A program made the position numbers and the translations under genes. A DNA stretch of 64,000 nt from Halovivax limisalsi (GTDB taxonomy: Archaea; Halobacteriota; Halobacteria; Halobacteriales; Natrialbaceae): assembly GCF_023093535.1 (NCBI RefSeq), contig NZ_CP095757.1:2852001-2916000 (forward strand), in the 5' to 3' direction. The notes beneath the pieces were generated by a model. The model was given only the letters and a program-made list of their open reading frames with translations, did not search any database and was not told the DNA's origin. Shown here in pieces: positions 63,402 to 64,000 of this stretch; position 1 is the stretch's first letter; the number at the start of each line of letters is the position of its first letter.

Positions 63402-63526
63402 CGGTCGGCCATCCAAAACGGATGTGGGCACCGCGTCCGGCAACCGAATCCGGTCCACCCATCTGGTGCTTCGGTGGATAGAGGCACGGTCACAGGCCCA
63501 GCCTTCGTCCCGACTACGTACAACCG

Positions 63527-64000
63527 TCAGGGAATCCACGTCGGCAGGAGGACTCCGAGCGTGAGTACGGCGAGCGCGTAACACAGGAGAATCGTCGACA
63601 CGGAGAGGACCGAGCCGAGCGTCGACGCGATCCGGCCGGGATCGCCGTGTCGATACGAACCGACGGTCGATCGGCGTACCCACACCGCCGCGGCGATGTA
63701 GCGACGTTTCCAGCGCGCGTGGAATCGACAGTGCGCATCCCGGATCCGACCGTACGTGTAGACGATCAACTGGGCGATCTCCCAGAGCGGGTCGTACTCG
63801 TCAGGGCCCTCGACCGGCGGCGCCCCGCCAGTTCGCTGCTGACCACCGGCCGCCTCCGGGGTCGTGACGGCGGGCGCCGTTGATTCGGTCGAGTCGTTCG
63901 AGGCCGGCAGCGATCGGGTCGCACTGCCGCTCGACTCGGCCGGACGACCGCCCTCGAGGGTCGGTTGTCGCGGTTCGATGTCGACGTCGTCCAGATCCCA
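63527..64000 (-). CDS. Membrane protein, 3' part
   Basis: C-terminal 157 residues of a protein running off the end of the window; no start lies inside. The upstream-facing end begins with an acidic, Ser/Thr-rich region (residues such as DWDDVD, ESSGSATRSLPAS), then a folded part YDPLWEIAQLIVYTYGRIRDAHCRFHARWKRR and a final hydrophobic helix (VLSVSTILLCYALAVLTLGVLLPTW). TTG 63769 could start a shorter protein, but the open frame continues well beyond it. No family recognised. Confidence 0.72.
   Translation of the reverse strand, partial: WDLDDVDIEPRQPTLEGGRPAESSGSATRSLPASNDSTESTAPAVTTPEAAGGQQRTGGAPPVEGPDEYDPLWEIAQLIVYTYGRIRDAHCRFHARWKRRYIAAAVWVRRSTVGSYRHGDPGRIASTLGSVLSVSTILLCYALAVLTLGVLLPTWIP

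Overview
The window is a G+C-rich chromosome segment from a halophilic archaeon (class Halobacteria). This rests on acidic proteins (low-complexity Asp/Glu linkers in many genes), families largely confined to haloarchaea (a HalOD1 output-domain protein, a bacterio-opsin-activator-type HTH regulator, a many-PAS histidine kinase, twin-arginine lipoproteins) and archaeal information-processing genes (Trm5, TFS, CDC48, pelota, RqcH, Lhr, Dna2). Most well-defined genes have a TATA-like element centred 26-32 bases upstream of the start codon, the spacing of leaderless haloarchaeal transcripts; I used this to choose starts. I see no rRNA, CRISPR array, transposase or integrase. Species cannot be fixed from the sequence.

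Layout. 0-5.6 kb: 3' end of trm5, a tRNA-Thr with a duplicated 3' end, a six-PAS sensor kinase, small regulators. 5.6-7.8 kb: biotin uptake operon bioY-bioM-bioN (read leftward) behind a near-perfect BirA box. 7.9-15.9 kb: small haloarchaeal proteins, an aldehyde dehydrogenase/extended SDR pair, OsmC, two leaderless + strand genes including a RecJ-like protein with altered catalytic motifs. 15.9-22.5 kb: seven-gene Mrp/Mnh Na+/H+ antiporter operon (A to G, leftward). 22.7-28.2 kb: elp3, rqcH and pelota, i.e. tRNA wobble modification and ribosome rescue/quality control. 28.6-32.3 kb: an MBL hydrolase, then a leftward module of two paralogous DUF2589-like proteins, a double helix-hairpin-helix protein and a small protein. 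32.8-46.3 kb: lhr, a thioesterase, an AIR-synthase-like protein, a pilin-like protein, dna2, tfs with two neighbours, a RecA-like ATPase, an RFAP-synthase-like protein and a RuvC-fold-like protein. 46.4-50.7 kb: an RND/MMPL exporter divergent from a TetR repressor, with matching palindromes at both promoters. 51.3-53.6 kb: cdc48. 55.2-62.3 kb: a dipeptide/oligopeptide ABC importer (fused two-domain ATPase, lipoprotein, two permeases). 62.3-64 kb: a membrane protein, an RNase H-like protein and a truncated membrane protein.

The observations I rate most worth checking are: (1) the DUF2589/HhH module; (2) the RND-TetR regulatory region, where operators and TATA boxes sit in textbook positions; (3) the finding that both of those genes and the nearby cdc48 are preceded by a 19-27-codon mini-ORF placed as a leaderless start and joined to the main gene by an ATGA overlap; (4) the BirA box; (5) the peptide-importer ATPase fusion with large insertions in both nucleotide-binding domains. 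Functional assignments come from motifs read by eye; no database search was possible.
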